Below the pieces are notes generated by a model. The model did not search any database, was not told the DNA's origin, and saw only the letters and a program-made list of their open reading frames with translations. 64,000 nucleotides of DNA. It comes from DASUWK01 sp036378435. Its GTDB lineage: Bacteria; Chloroflexota; Dormibacteria; Dormibacterales; Dormibacteraceae. The stretch lies in assembly GCA_036378435.1 (NCBI GenBank), contig DASUWK010000007.1:50767-114766 (forward strand), in the 5' to 3' direction. A program made the position numbers and the translations under genes. Below are positions 23,983-32,295 of this stretch, piece by piece. Numbering within the stretch: the stretch's first letter is position 1; each line of letters starts with the position of its first letter.

Positions 23983-26321
23983 GTACGCGCTGGTTCGGGG
24001 CGCCTGTCCAGCGTCTCGAAGACGACCGGCTGCTGCGCGGCCACGGCATGTTCACCGACGACATCGACGACGGGGCGCTCGAGTGCTGCTTCGTGCGCTC
24101 GCCATACGCGCACGCGCGCGTTCTATCTATAGATGCGAGCGCGGCGCGCGCAGCGCCGGGGGTGGTCGCCGTGTACACCGCCGCCGACCTACCGTTCGGC
24201 GACGTCGACCTGCCGCTTCTCATCCCCCATCCGAACCTCACCCACGGGCGCACGCAGCGCTGCCTCGCCTCCGAGATCGTGAGGTACGTCGGCGAGGCTG
24301 TCGCCTTCGTCGTGGCCACCGATCGATATCTCGCCGAGGACGCGGCCGAGCTGGTGCGTGTCGAGTACGAGCTGCTCCCGGTGGTGATCACGCCGGAGGC
24401 GGCTGAGCGCGCCGAGCACCTCGTCCACGAGGACGTGCCCGGCAACGTCGCCGGTGAGCTGGTCCAGGAGGTCGGGCGGGTCGATGACGCGCTGAGCGCG
24501 GCACCCCACCGCCGCCAACTGCGTTATCGCTACGAACGCGGGGCGGCGAGCCCGATGGAAGCTCGCGCCGTCTGGGCCCGCTGGGACGAGCGCGACCAGA
24601 AGCTGCTCGTCTACGACTCGACGCAGTCGCCGACCTCGATTCGCGGCGGGCTGGCGGTCCTCTTCGGGCTGCCGGAGTCGCAGGTGGAGGTCGTCGCCCC
24701 AGATGTCGGCGGCGCCTTCGGGCCGAAGATCATGCTGTTCTACCCCGACGAGCTGCTGGTGCCCCACGCGGCGATCCAGCTGCGCCGGCCGGTGAAGTGG
24801 ACCGAGGACCGGCAGGAGCACTTCACGGCCGTCAACCAGGAGCGGGGCCAGGTCCATGAGGTCGACTTCGGCTTCGACGACGAAGGGCGAGTCCTCGCGC
24901 TCAGCGACGACTTCATCCACGACGCCGGCGCCTACACGCCCTATGGGCTGATCCTGCCGATCATCACAGCCGCGCAGGTTCCGGGGCCGTATCGCATCCC
25001 CAACTACCGGGTGCGCTTCCGCGACGTGTACACGAACGCGACTCCGACCTCGCCCTATCGCGGTGCGGGCCGGCCGCACGCCTGCTTCGTGATGGAGAGG
25101 ACGCTGGACGCGATCGCGGCCGAGCTCGGCATCGACCGCGCCGAGGTGCGCCGGCGCAACTTCATCCAGCCGGACGAGTTCCCTTACGAGGTCGGCGTCG
25201 GCTGGCAGGACGGCAACCGCGTGATCTATGACAGCGGCGACTACCCAGAGCTACTGCGGCGGGCGTTGGAGCGGCTGGGCCCTCGGCCGGAGGGTGCGAA
25301 CATCGGCATGGGTCTTGGCGTGTATGTCGAGGGCACCGGCGTCGGTCCGTATGAGGGCGCGCACGTGCAGGTGCTGGTGTCCGGCAAGGTGCTGGCCGCC
25401 ACCGGAATCCCGAGCCAGGGCCAGGCCCACGCCACGGTATGGGCGCAGATCGTCGCCGACGAGCTCGGCGTGGACGTGGGCGACGTCGAGGTCACGAGCG
25501 GCGACACCCGCCGGTTTCCCTGGGGCGTGGGCACCTTCGCCTCGCGCGGGGCTGTCACCGCCGGCAACGCTATGCACGTCGCGGCTCAGATGGTCGCCGA
25601 GAAGGCGAAGCAGGTCGCGGCCGCGCACCTCGAGGCGAACCCCGACGACCTCGAGCTCGCCGGCGGACGCGTGCGCGTCAAAGGCTCGCCCGAGCGCGGC
25701 ATGCCGCTCGGCGCCGCGGCGGTGCTGTCCAATCCCGTCCGCTACGCCTTCGGCGGAGGGACGGAGGCGGCGACGCAGTTCGCGCCACGGCCCCGCCCCG
25801 GACCGCCGCTGCAAGCCGGCGAGCAGCCCGGCCTCGAGGCGACCGGCTACTACAGCCCACTGGGCTCGACCTGGGCCGCCGGCTGCCACGCGGCCTATGT
25901 CCAGGTCGACCCCAAGTCCTTCCAGCTGAAGATCCTCAAGTACGTCGTCGTGCACGACTGCGGGCGCGTTATCAATCCGCTCGTGCTGCAGGGTCAAATC
26001 GAGGGCGGCGTGGCGCAGGGCATCGGAGGCGCCTTCTACGAGCGGCTGGCGTATGACTCCGACGGCCAGCTGCGCAATGCGTCGTTCATGGAGTTCCTCA
26101 TGCCCTACGCGACTGAGATCCCGCCCATCGAGATCGACCACATCGAAACGCCGTCGCCTCTGAACCCGCTGGGGGTGAAGGGCGCTGGTGAAGCGGGCGT
26201 GATCCCGGTGGGCGCGGTGATCGCCTCGGGAATCGAGGACGCGCTTGGCGTCGGAATCATCGAGATGCCGCTCTCGCCGCTGCGCCTCTACGAGCTGGCG
26301 GGCACCCCTAGCCGGCCCTGA
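23979..26321 (+). CDS. Molybdenum hydroxylase large subunit, xanthine-dehydrogenase family, form-II-like
   Basis: A 780-residue molybdopterin-binding catalytic subunit. Recognisable parts: GxxVQRLEDDRLLRGHGMFTDD start, VGEAVAFVVA, APDVGGAFGPKI, SPYRGAGRPHACFVMERTLD and, near the end, KGAGEAGVIPVGAVI with the catalytic glutamate. True CO dehydrogenase (form I) has AYxCSFR at the active-site loop; this protein has PYRGAGR, the form-II type, so it is unlikely to oxidise CO. Flanked by malonyl-CoA synthetase, barbiturase-type hydrolase and amidase genes, it is a good candidate for uracil/thymine dehydrogenase (uracil to barbiturate). ATG at 23979 overlaps the preceding stop; the gene's 3' end overlaps the convergent amidohydrolase by 14 bases. 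Confidence 0.85.
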   Translation: MSTRWFGAPVQRLEDDRLLRGHGMFTDDIDDGALECCFVRSPYAHARVLSIDASAARAAPGVVAVYTAADLPFGDVDLPLLIPHPNLTHGRTQRCLASEIVRYVGEAVAFVVATDRYLAEDAAELVRVEYELLPVVITPEAAERAEHLVHEDVPGNVAGELVQEVGRVDDALSAAPHRRQLRYRYERGAASPMEARAVWARWDERDQKLLVYDSTQSPTSIRGGLAVLFGLPESQVEVVAPDVGGAFGPKIMLFYPDELLVPHAAIQLRRPVKWTEDRQEHFTAVNQERGQVHEVDFGFDDEGRVLALSDDFIHDAGAYTPYGLILPIITAAQVPGPYRIPNYRVRFRDVYTNATPTSPYRGAGRPHACFVMERTLDAIAAELGIDRAEVRRRNFIQPDEFPYEVGVGWQDGNRVIYDSGDYPELLRRALERLGPRPEGANIGMGLGVYVEGTGVGPYEGAHVQVLVSGKVLAATGIPSQGQAHATVWAQIVADELGVDVGDVEVTSGDTRRFPWGVGTFASRGAVTAGNAMHVAAQMVAEKAKQVAAAHLEANPDDLELAGGRVRVKGSPERGMPLGAAAVLSNPVRYAFGGGTEAATQFAPRPRPGPPLQAGEQPGLEATGYYSPLGSTWAAGCHAAYVQVDPKSFQLKILKYVVVHDCGRVINPLVLQGQIEGGVAQGIGGAFYERLAYDSDGQLRNASFMEFLMPYATEIPPIEIDHIETPSPLNPLGVKGAGEAGVIPVGAVIASGIEDALGVGIIEMPLSPLRLYELAGTPSRP

Positions 26322-27441
26322 CCACGGCGGCGATGATGTTGCCGCCAGGCGGTCCCTGGTGCGAGTTGCGCTCGCCGCCGCTGACGTAGTTCGTCGTGCG
26401 GCCCGTGACCGACGCGACGAGCATGCCGCCCAACGCCTTGCCGATCGTGTAGCAGTCGGCGTCGTCCAGCAGCGTGATGCGCTGCCCGCGAACGACGTTG
26501 CTGCCCGGGATCACCGACTTGGCGAACACGTGCACAAGGCGCGCAAGCTCGCCCTCTTCCGGCAGGCCGCCGGCGAAGTTGAGACCTGCCTCACGGAGCG
26601 CATCTCTCACGCCCGGCGCGTCGATGAAGTCGCGCGTCACGGCGTGGCCGATCCGCAGCGGGCTGGCCGACGCCGTCGAGTTGCCGAAGACCACCACCTC
26701 GCCGTGCACCTTCTCGCCGCCTGACGAGGTCATCGCGACTTCGGAGTAGAGGTCCCAGTCGCGGCGCACCGCACCGTCCGACAGCTTGTCGGCGGGCACC
26801 TCGCCCAGCGCCAGGGCGACGCCGAGGGCGGCGCCGTCGTTCGCATAGGCGCCGGCGCCTTCCGGGCCGAACGTCAGGTCGTGCGTCGCGACCGTCTGGC
26901 CGCGGGATTCGGCGTCCGCGATGCTGGCGATCGTCAGCCCGGGCACCTTGACCATCACGAGGTGGACGTCCTTGGGATCGGTCAGGCCCGCGTCGACCAT
27001 GGCGTGCCGGGTGGCGGCGGCCACCTTTCGGATCTGGCCCATCCGGCCGATTTCCTCCGGCGCGATGGGGTCCGATCCCGCCCTTCCCATCACCAGCCGC
27101 TTGTCGTCCGCGGCTCGCTCTGGCGCGTCGACCCACTCGCGGGTCACGGCGACGATGTGCGGCGTGATCACGCCAGGACAGCCGCCCGACAGGACGAAGA
27201 TCACGCGCTTGGCCACCTCGTCGACCGGGATGCCGACCAAGCGGGCGGTCCACTCGCGCAGGACGACGTCCGCCCACACTCGGCCCCAGTCGTCGTGGAA
27301 GCCAGTGCCTTCGGTCTTGCCGACCAGGGCCACGAGGGTCTCCGGCTTCAGCTTGCCCTCGTCCGCGAGCCGCTGGAGGCCCGAGGTGTCGGCGGGCGTC
27401 GCCATCGGGCAGACGAACATCTCGACGCGCTGCGCTTTCAT
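26308..27441 (-). CDS. Ring-opening amidohydrolase, probable barbiturase
   Basis: A 377-residue member of the cyanuric acid hydrolase/barbiturase family, made of three similar domains each giving a Ser-Lys pair. Domain A carries ALVGKTEGTGF and FVLSGGCPGVITPH, domain B VMVKVPGL and MTSSGGEKVHGEVVVFGNS, domain C HVFAKS and YVSGGERNSHQGPPGG. The family opens cyanuric acid (to carboxybiuret) or barbituric acid (to ureidomalonate). Barbiturase is preferred because of the neighbouring amidase, molybdenum hydroxylase and MatB-like genes. A strong GGAGGTGA lies just before the ATG at 27441. The gene follows the amidase by 17 bases and converges on the hydroxylase operon. Confidence 0.83.
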   Translation of the reverse strand: MKAQRVEMFVCPMATPADTSGLQRLADEGKLKPETLVALVGKTEGTGFHDDWGRVWADVVLREWTARLVGIPVDEVAKRVIFVLSGGCPGVITPHIVAVTREWVDAPERAADDKRLVMGRAGSDPIAPEEIGRMGQIRKVAAATRHAMVDAGLTDPKDVHLVMVKVPGLTIASIADAESRGQTVATHDLTFGPEGAGAYANDGAALGVALALGEVPADKLSDGAVRRDWDLYSEVAMTSSGGEKVHGEVVVFGNSTASASPLRIGHAVTRDFIDAPGVRDALREAGLNFAGGLPEEGELARLVHVFAKSVIPGSNVVRGQRITLLDDADCYTIGKALGGMLVASVTGRTTNYVSGGERNSHQGPPGGNIIAAVVRAG

Positions 27442-27458
27442 GCGTTCACCTCCGTGGT

Positions 27459-28763
27459 TCAATCCAGGCCCGGCGGGCGTTCGAAGCCGAAACCGGGCAT
27501 CGCCTCGAGCTCCTCGGCAAAGTCGAGCAGCTCCGCCTCCTGCGCGAACTGTCCCACGAGCTGAACACCGACGGGCAGGCCTTCGTGACGGCCCGCGGGG
27601 ACGGTGACCGCCGGCACGCGGGCGAAGCTGACCGGGAGCACGAACTGCACATAACGAGCCCAGGCTTCGCCCAAGAACGGAGGCACATCGTCGATCGGCA
27701 TCGGCAGCATCCCGAGCGTCGGGGTGAGCAGGAAGTCGAAACGGGTTTGCAGGGGCAGATTGACGATCCGGTTGGCCGTGGCGGTCGCGGACTCGAAGGC
27801 CAGGAAGTACTCCATGGCCGTCAGCCGGCTGCCCTGCTCCGCGAGCTGGCGGATGCCGGGACCGAAGGTCGAGAGATCCTCTGGAAAGCTGGCCATGCTC
27901 GCGCGGCGGACGACGCCGTAACCCTGCCCGACCGGTTCGGGATCCCAGTCGATCTCCTCGACGTGATGGCCGGCATTCTCGAGGGCTTCCGCGGCGCGCC
28001 GGCAGGCGGCCCGGCACGCGGGGTCGGCGCCCAGCGAGCTGGAGTCGGCCAGCCCGATCCGCCTGCCGCGGTGCTCGGGGTGCTCCTCCGTGGCGGACGC
28101 GGTGGCAGTCATGACCTCGAAGAGCAGCCTGGCGTCGGCGACGCTCCGGGTGATCGGGCCGCGCGACTGCATGACGGTCACGTCGACCTCTTCGTTTGGC
28201 AGCCGGTCGGGCGTCGGTCGCAGGCCGACCACGCCGCAGCAGGACGCCGGGATGCGGATCGACCCACCGGTGTCGCCGCCCAGCGCCACCGTGCACAGCC
28301 CCGCAGCGACCGCGGCGGCGCTGCCGCCGCTCGAGCCGCCCGGCGTGGTGCCTTGCCGCCACGGGTTGTGAGTGGGCGGAAAGAGGGTGTTGGTGGTGCC
28401 GATCGCCGCCGCCAGCTCGGGGACGTTGGTCTTGCCGAGGATCGCCATGCCGGACGATCTAGCGCGGGCGACGGGCACGGCGTCGGTTTTCGCCACGCGG
28501 TCGCGCCAGGCCGGCGTGCCGTAGGTGTAAGGCATGCCGGCCACTGGCTGGCTGTCCTTGACGGCCAGGGTGACGCCCGCGTGCGGTCCGGCCCCGGGTC
28601 TGGCCTCGCGGTCGACGTAGATGAACGCTCCGATACGCGAGTCGATGCGGGCGATGGCATCGAGGTGGGCTGCGACGACGGCGTTCGGATCGAGCCTGCC
28701 CTGGCGGACCCGCGCGACGACCATGGCCGCGGACAGCCAGCGCGGCGAGTCCTCCCCCATCAC
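27459..28763 (-). CDS. Amidase-signature hydrolase, candidate ureidomalonase
   Basis: A 434-residue amidase-signature enzyme. The Ser-cisSer-Lys triad is visible: Lys in LAVKDSQP (about 68), the cis-Ser in GGSSGGSAAAVAAG (about 142-148), and the nucleophile in GGDTGGSIRIPAS (about 170). It hydrolyses an amide or ureido bond. It is first in a two-gene operon with the barbiturase-type gene; the ureidomalonase described for Rhodococcus oxidative pyrimidine breakdown is, from memory, also an amidase-like protein encoded beside barbiturase. That supports ureidomalonate to malonate plus urea here. The start is GTG 28763 or ATG 28760. It is divergent from the proline-racemase-family gene. Confidence 0.78.
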   Translation of the reverse strand: MMGEDSPRWLSAAMVVARVRQGRLDPNAVVAAHLDAIARIDSRIGAFIYVDREARPGAGPHAGVTLAVKDSQPVAGMPYTYGTPAWRDRVAKTDAVPVARARSSGMAILGKTNVPELAAAIGTTNTLFPPTHNPWRQGTTPGGSSGGSAAAVAAGLCTVALGGDTGGSIRIPASCCGVVGLRPTPDRLPNEEVDVTVMQSRGPITRSVADARLLFEVMTATASATEEHPEHRGRRIGLADSSSLGADPACRAACRRAAEALENAGHHVEEIDWDPEPVGQGYGVVRRASMASFPEDLSTFGPGIRQLAEQGSRLTAMEYFLAFESATATANRIVNLPLQTRFDFLLTPTLGMLPMPIDDVPPFLGEAWARYVQFVLPVSFARVPAVTVPAGRHEGLPVGVQLVGQFAQEAELLDFAEELEAMPGFGFERPPGLD

Positions 28764-28812
28764 CGACGACCTATTCTCGCGGCTTCAGGTTCTCGCGGGC
28801 GCCGGCGCACCC

Positions 28813-28818
28813 TATCGT
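28813..28818 (+). promoter_or_regulatory. -10 element (TATCGT) for the proline-racemase-family gene
   Basis: TATCGT is followed after six bases by the ATG at 28825, matching the leaderless pattern seen elsewhere in the window. Confidence 0.4.
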
Positions 28819-28824
28819 CGAGGC

Positions 28825-29859
28825 ATGCGAACGGAGCGCACGATCACCGTCGTCGGCTGCCACGCCGGCGGCGAGGTCGGGAACGTGGTGGTGGGCGGCG
28901 TCATGCCGCCACCCGGCGAGACAGTCTTCGAGATGATGCAGGCGCTGCGGGCGGACGACTCGCTGCGTAGGCTCCTACTCCGCGAGCCGCGCGGCGGCGT
29001 GGCCGTGCACGCCAACCTCATCGTGCCGTCGCGACGGCCCGAGTGCGACGCGGGCTTCATCATCATGGAGCCGACCGAGTACCCGCCGATGTCGGGCTCC
29101 AACGCCATCTGCGTGGCGACGGTCCTCCTCGAAACCGGCATCGTGCCGATGCGCGAACCGGAGACGGTGCTGCGCCTCGAGGCGCCCGCGGGAGTTGTCG
29201 AAGTCACCGCTCACTGCGAGAACGGGCGCTGCCGGAGCGTCGAGCTGACCAACGTGCCCGCGTTCGCCGATCAACTCGATGCCGACATCGAGGTTGCGGG
29301 CCTCGGCGCCGTGAGGGTGGACGTCGCTTACGGCGGTATGTGGTACGCGATCGCCGACGCCCGGGCGCTCGGGTTCGCACTGGAGCCGCCGGAGGCGAAG
29401 GATCTCTGCACCGTCGGCGAGCTGATCCGCGCCGCCGCTCGCGAGCAGCTTCGCTGTGCGCACCCGGAGCAAGCCGAGATCGCGGGCGTCAGCATCGTGC
29501 AGATCGCCGGACCGTGGCAGGGAATCGGCGCCGTGTCGCGCAATGCCGTGGTCGTGGCGCCGGGCCGGTTGGATCGCTCGGCCACGGGCACCGGTCTGAG
29601 CGCGCGCATGGCCGTTCTGAACGCGCGCGGTCTCATGCACGCGGGAGACGCGATGAGCCACGCATCGGTCCTGGGCACGACCTTCGACGGCAGGATCGTC
29701 CGCGAGACTGCCGTCGGCGACAAGAGCGCGATCGTCCCTGCCATTCGGGGCAGCGCGTGGATCACCGGGATCACCCAGGTGTTCGTCGAGCCGACCGATC
29801 CCTTCCCGCAGGGCTACCTGCTGAGCGACACGTGGCCGGGGACGGACACGCAGGTCTGA
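28825..29859 (+). CDS. Proline racemase family protein with Ser/Thr at the catalytic positions
   Basis: A 344-residue protein of the proline racemase/hydroxyproline epimerase/trans-3-hydroxyproline dehydratase family. VVGCHAGGEVGNVVVGG, MSGSNAICVATVLLETG and DRSATGTGLSARMAVL align with the family landmarks. Racemases and epimerases use two cysteines at these sites (MCGHG and PCGTG); here they read Ser (MSGSN) and Thr (ATGTG), so two-base racemisation with thiols is excluded. The known dehydratase branch has a Thr at the second site, which favours a dehydratase- or isomerase-type reaction, but the Ser/Thr combination is unusual to me. ATG at 28825 is chosen; the frame stays open upstream. Confidence 0.8.
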   Translation: MRTERTITVVGCHAGGEVGNVVVGGVMPPPGETVFEMMQALRADDSLRRLLLREPRGGVAVHANLIVPSRRPECDAGFIIMEPTEYPPMSGSNAICVATVLLETGIVPMREPETVLRLEAPAGVVEVTAHCENGRCRSVELTNVPAFADQLDADIEVAGLGAVRVDVAYGGMWYAIADARALGFALEPPEAKDLCTVGELIRAAAREQLRCAHPEQAEIAGVSIVQIAGPWQGIGAVSRNAVVVAPGRLDRSATGTGLSARMAVLNARGLMHAGDAMSHASVLGTTFDGRIVRETAVGDKSAIVPAIRGSAWITGITQVFVEPTDPFPQGYLLSDTWPGTDTQV

Positions 29860-29869
29860 GGCCCGCTGC

Positions 29870-30400
29870 CTAGAGCTCGGCTGGGACCGGCTCGAACACC
29901 GACCAGCAGATGGCGTTGCGCAAGCGCTGGTCGTCGAGCACGAGCTCGCGTATCGGCTGCGGCAGCTGGTCGCGCTGCCAGCGGCACTCGAGGCGACCAG
30001 CGGTGTGGGCCGCTTCGGCAGGCGCGGCGGACCTGACCGCCTTGATCGCGTAGGAAGCCGCGCCCAGCTCGTGGGCGGCGACGTGCGCGACGGCTGCCGC
30101 CTGGGCGGCTGCATAGGCCGCGAACCGAGGGGCGCCGGCGAGGTCGCGGGCCGCCCCGTTCGAATGGCCCGCGGCGGTGCGCGACTCCGTCATCGTGACC
30201 TCGCCGCGCACCCATGCGCGGGCCAGGCTGATCGCCTGCCGCGGTCGAGGGTCGTCGGGTTTCGCTGCTTCGAACAGCTCCAGCACGTGCTCCGCGCAAG
30301 CAGCCGCCCACAGCACGAGCAGCCGGTGGTCGGCGTCGGTGAGAGTGCCGCCGCGGCGGATGGTGATGAAGCGCGGGTCGCGCTGCTTCGGCAGGATCAA
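29870..30400 (-). CDS. Imm-5-like putative immunity protein
   Basis: A 176-residue alanine-rich, all-helical protein. The segments DHRLLVLWAAACAEHVLELFE, DDPRPRQAISLARAWVRGE and AAAVAHVAAHELGAASYAIKAV match what I recall of the Imm-5-like family of putative immunity proteins. Many such proteins occur outside toxin loci, and no toxin gene is adjacent here, so an immunity role is unproven. It begins with TTG at 30400, overlapping the TGA of the HD-GYP gene (TTGA), so the two are probably translated together. The gene converges on the proline-racemase-family gene, with 10 bases between the stops. Confidence 0.6.
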   Translation of the reverse strand: MILPKQRDPRFITIRRGGTLTDADHRLLVLWAAACAEHVLELFEAAKPDDPRPRQAISLARAWVRGEVTMTESRTAAGHSNGAARDLAGAPRFAAYAAAQAAAVAHVAAHELGAASYAIKAVRSAAPAEAAHTAGRLECRWQRDQLPQPIRELVLDDQRLRNAICWSVFEPVPAEL

Positions 30401-31443
30401 GCGGAGGCCTGCCGGCTCGCTGGGATCCGCGTAAAGCGAAACCGCCGCTGTTTGAACAGCGCCACGCAGCAGCTGACGACGTCTCGATCAAAGAGTGCGT
30501 GTGAGGCCTGAATGTAGTTGAGCGCCTCGGCCAGCCCCCGCGCCGCGCGATACGGGCGCCGCGAAGAGAATGCTTCGACAACGTCCGCCACGCCGATGAT
30601 CCGGGCGCCCATCAGGACCTCCTCACCGCTCAGTCCGTTCGGATAGCCACTGCCGTTCAGACGCTCGTGATGCTGCAAGATCATGTCTCTGACCGGCCAC
30701 GGAAAGGGCACCGCCGCGATGATGTCGGCTCCGATCTGGGCATGCTGCTTCACAAGCTCGAGCTCCGCCGGGGTCAAGGGCCCGGGTCGCGTGAGCAGCT
30801 CTGCCGGCACGGCGATCTTGCCGATGTCGTGGATCGACGCCGCGATGTAAATGCCCTGGGTCTCCTCGATGCCGAGCCCGAGCTCCAGGGCCAGCGCGCG
30901 CGACAGCTCCGCCACGCGGCGCTGATGACCGGCCGTGTAGGGATCGCGGTACTCAACAGCCGCCGCCAGCGCGCCGATCGTCGCGTCGAGAGTGTTCCAG
31001 AGCTGCAGACGCCTTTGCTCCTCTTCCCACTGACGGTCGTGCAGCGCTCCGGCCGCGCGGCGCTGCCCGCGCACTTCGGCGGTGATGTCAAGAGCCAGTC
31101 CGGTGACGACACTGACCTGACCCGAAGCGTCAAGCCAGGGCGTGTACCAAACCCGGTATGGGCGCCCGTTGCGGTCGAGGACGATCTCGGCCACGTGCTC
31201 CCTGCCCTCCAGCGCTCGTCGGATGTGCTCGATGGTTTCGGGCTCGCCCGCAAAGGCGTCAAAGATGGACTCGCCGACGGAGGCGCCGGGAGAGCTGCGC
31301 AGCAAACGCAGCGCGCTGCCTTCCGCTAAGAGGATCTCACCGCGAGCGTCGAAGGCGAAGACGACGACAGGAAGTGAGTTGACGATCGAACGCAGCAGCG
31401 AGGTGACGCCGCCAGGTAGGGCCGAAGGTGACCAGGTATCCAT
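30397..31443 (-). CDS. PAS-HD-GYP protein, probable c-di-GMP phosphodiesterase
   Basis: A 348-residue protein. Residues ~15-130 look like a PAS sensor (SIVNSLPVVVFAFDARGEIL, ending GLALDITAEV). Residues ~150-335 are an HD-GYP domain: YTAGHQRRVAELSRALA, HDIGKIAVP, HAQIGADII, HHERLNGSGYPNGL and RIIGVADVVEAF. The HD and GYP signatures are complete, with NGSGYP in place of the common DGTGYP, so c-di-GMP hydrolysis is plausible. It precedes the Imm-5-like gene with a TTGA overlap. The ATG at 31443 has no clear ribosome binding site. It is divided from the Crp/Fnr gene upstream by about 60 bases. Confidence 0.87.
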   Translation of the reverse strand: MDTWSPSALPGGVTSLLRSIVNSLPVVVFAFDARGEILLAEGSALRLLRSSPGASVGESIFDAFAGEPETIEHIRRALEGREHVAEIVLDRNGRPYRVWYTPWLDASGQVSVVTGLALDITAEVRGQRRAAGALHDRQWEEEQRRLQLWNTLDATIGALAAAVEYRDPYTAGHQRRVAELSRALALELGLGIEETQGIYIAASIHDIGKIAVPAELLTRPGPLTPAELELVKQHAQIGADIIAAVPFPWPVRDMILQHHERLNGSGYPNGLSGEEVLMGARIIGVADVVEAFSSRRPYRAARGLAEALNYIQASHALFDRDVVSCCVALFKQRRFRFTRIPASRQASA

Positions 31444-31505
31444 AACATCGAGTCTCCGGAACTCGCGGCCGGAGTGCGATGACTTCCGTCACGAGGATGT
31501 GTGCG

Positions 31506-32183
31506 CTACGTCACAAGGCCGTGCACGATGTCAACCAGCCGCCGAGGTTCCCTGACCGTGATGCACGGCGAGGCGGTGGTGAGCACGCCTTGGCGGCGAA
31601 GGCTAGCCAGGATCCGCGTGACCGTCTCCCTGGACGAGCCGATGCCGTTGGCAAGCGCTTCCTGGGTGGCGGTGACCTCCAGCCGGCCGTGGCGCAGCTG
31701 CTCGGAGCAGGCTCGCTCCAGGAGATCGAATGCCAGCTTCTGCTGAACGGTGCCGAGAGTTCGGACGGTGACCACGCGCACGACCCGCAGCAGGATGCTC
31801 GCGGTGTGCGCGGCGACCGCATGCGCCACTTGGATGTCCGACGCGTACAGGTCACGCATCAGGTCCGCGTTCAGACGGAGCAGCGTGGTCGGCTCGACCG
31901 CCTGCAGGTAAACCGACGGCTGATCTTCATCGATGGCCAGGGCGCCGAGCAGGTCGTGGGGATGCGCGTAGCGGACGGTCGATTCGCGGCCGTCCGTCGC
32001 GATTTGAAACACGCGCATCAGACCGTGTTCGACCAGGTCGCCCATGAAGACGGGCTTCGGCCACTCGGTCAGAACGCCGGCAGGCATCTTGTGCCGGCGA
32101 GCGCTCTCGAGGAGGCGCTGCCGGGTGGCCTCGCTGAGGCAGTGAAGAAATTGGTTCGGCGAGAACGAACCGAAGTCCGCCAT
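31506..32183 (-). CDS. Crp/Fnr-family transcriptional regulator
   Basis: A 225-residue regulator: an N-terminal cyclic-nucleotide-binding-like beta barrel (about 15-130) with a degenerate phosphate-binding cassette, so cAMP binding is doubtful. A dimer helix follows, then a C-terminal winged helix (about 150-220) with VTATQEALANGIGSSRETVTRILASLRRQGVL, the Crp-type recognition helix. No cysteine cluster of FNR is visible. I chose ATG at 32183 (MADFGSFSPNQF) because the fold begins there, though the frame extends to 32237. It lies upstream of the HD-GYP gene on the same strand and divergent from the inositol-phosphate synthase fusion, so it may control either. Confidence 0.83.
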   Translation of the reverse strand: MADFGSFSPNQFLHCLSEATRQRLLESARRHKMPAGVLTEWPKPVFMGDLVEHGLMRVFQIATDGRESTVRYAHPHDLLGALAIDEDQPSVYLQAVEPTTLLRLNADLMRDLYASDIQVAHAVAAHTASILLRVVRVVTVRTLGTVQQKLAFDLLERACSEQLRHGRLEVTATQEALANGIGSSRETVTRILASLRRQGVLTTASPCITVREPRRLVDIVHGLVT

Positions 32184-32268
32184 GGTCGGCGCGATCACCG
32201 TCAGCCGGACTTTAGGCCAGCGCGGGCGCGGCCACAAGGCCCCAGATCGCGAGCCGGTTCAGCGGAAT

Positions 32269-32285
32269 TAACGAAAAATTCGTTA
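32269..32285. promoter_or_regulatory. Perfect inverted repeat TAACGAA-AAA-TTCGTTA, candidate operator
   Basis: Seven-base perfect arms with a three-base centre lie just before the inositol-phosphate synthase fusion gene and overlap its likely -10 hexamer. The fusion protein has its own DNA-binding domain, so autoregulation by the gene product is the natural reading. Confidence 0.62.
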
Positions 32286-32289
32286 GACT
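32284..32289 (+). promoter_or_regulatory. -10 element (TAGACT) of the inositol-phosphate synthase fusion gene
   Basis: TAGACT ends six bases before the GTG start at 32296, with no Shine-Dalgarno, so the mRNA is probably leaderless. The operator repeat overlaps its first two bases. Confidence 0.5.
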
Positions 32290-32295
32290 CCTCGA

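Noticed and set aside
26308..27441. Cyanuric acid hydrolase (atzD/trzD)
   Set aside because: Same family, but no triazine genes are near and the neighbours fit barbiturate breakdown; left as barbiturase-like.
29870..30400. Toxin-immunity locus around the Imm-5-like gene
   Set aside because: No toxin, secretion or polymorphic-toxin gene is adjacent; the gene is coupled to an HD-GYP signalling gene.
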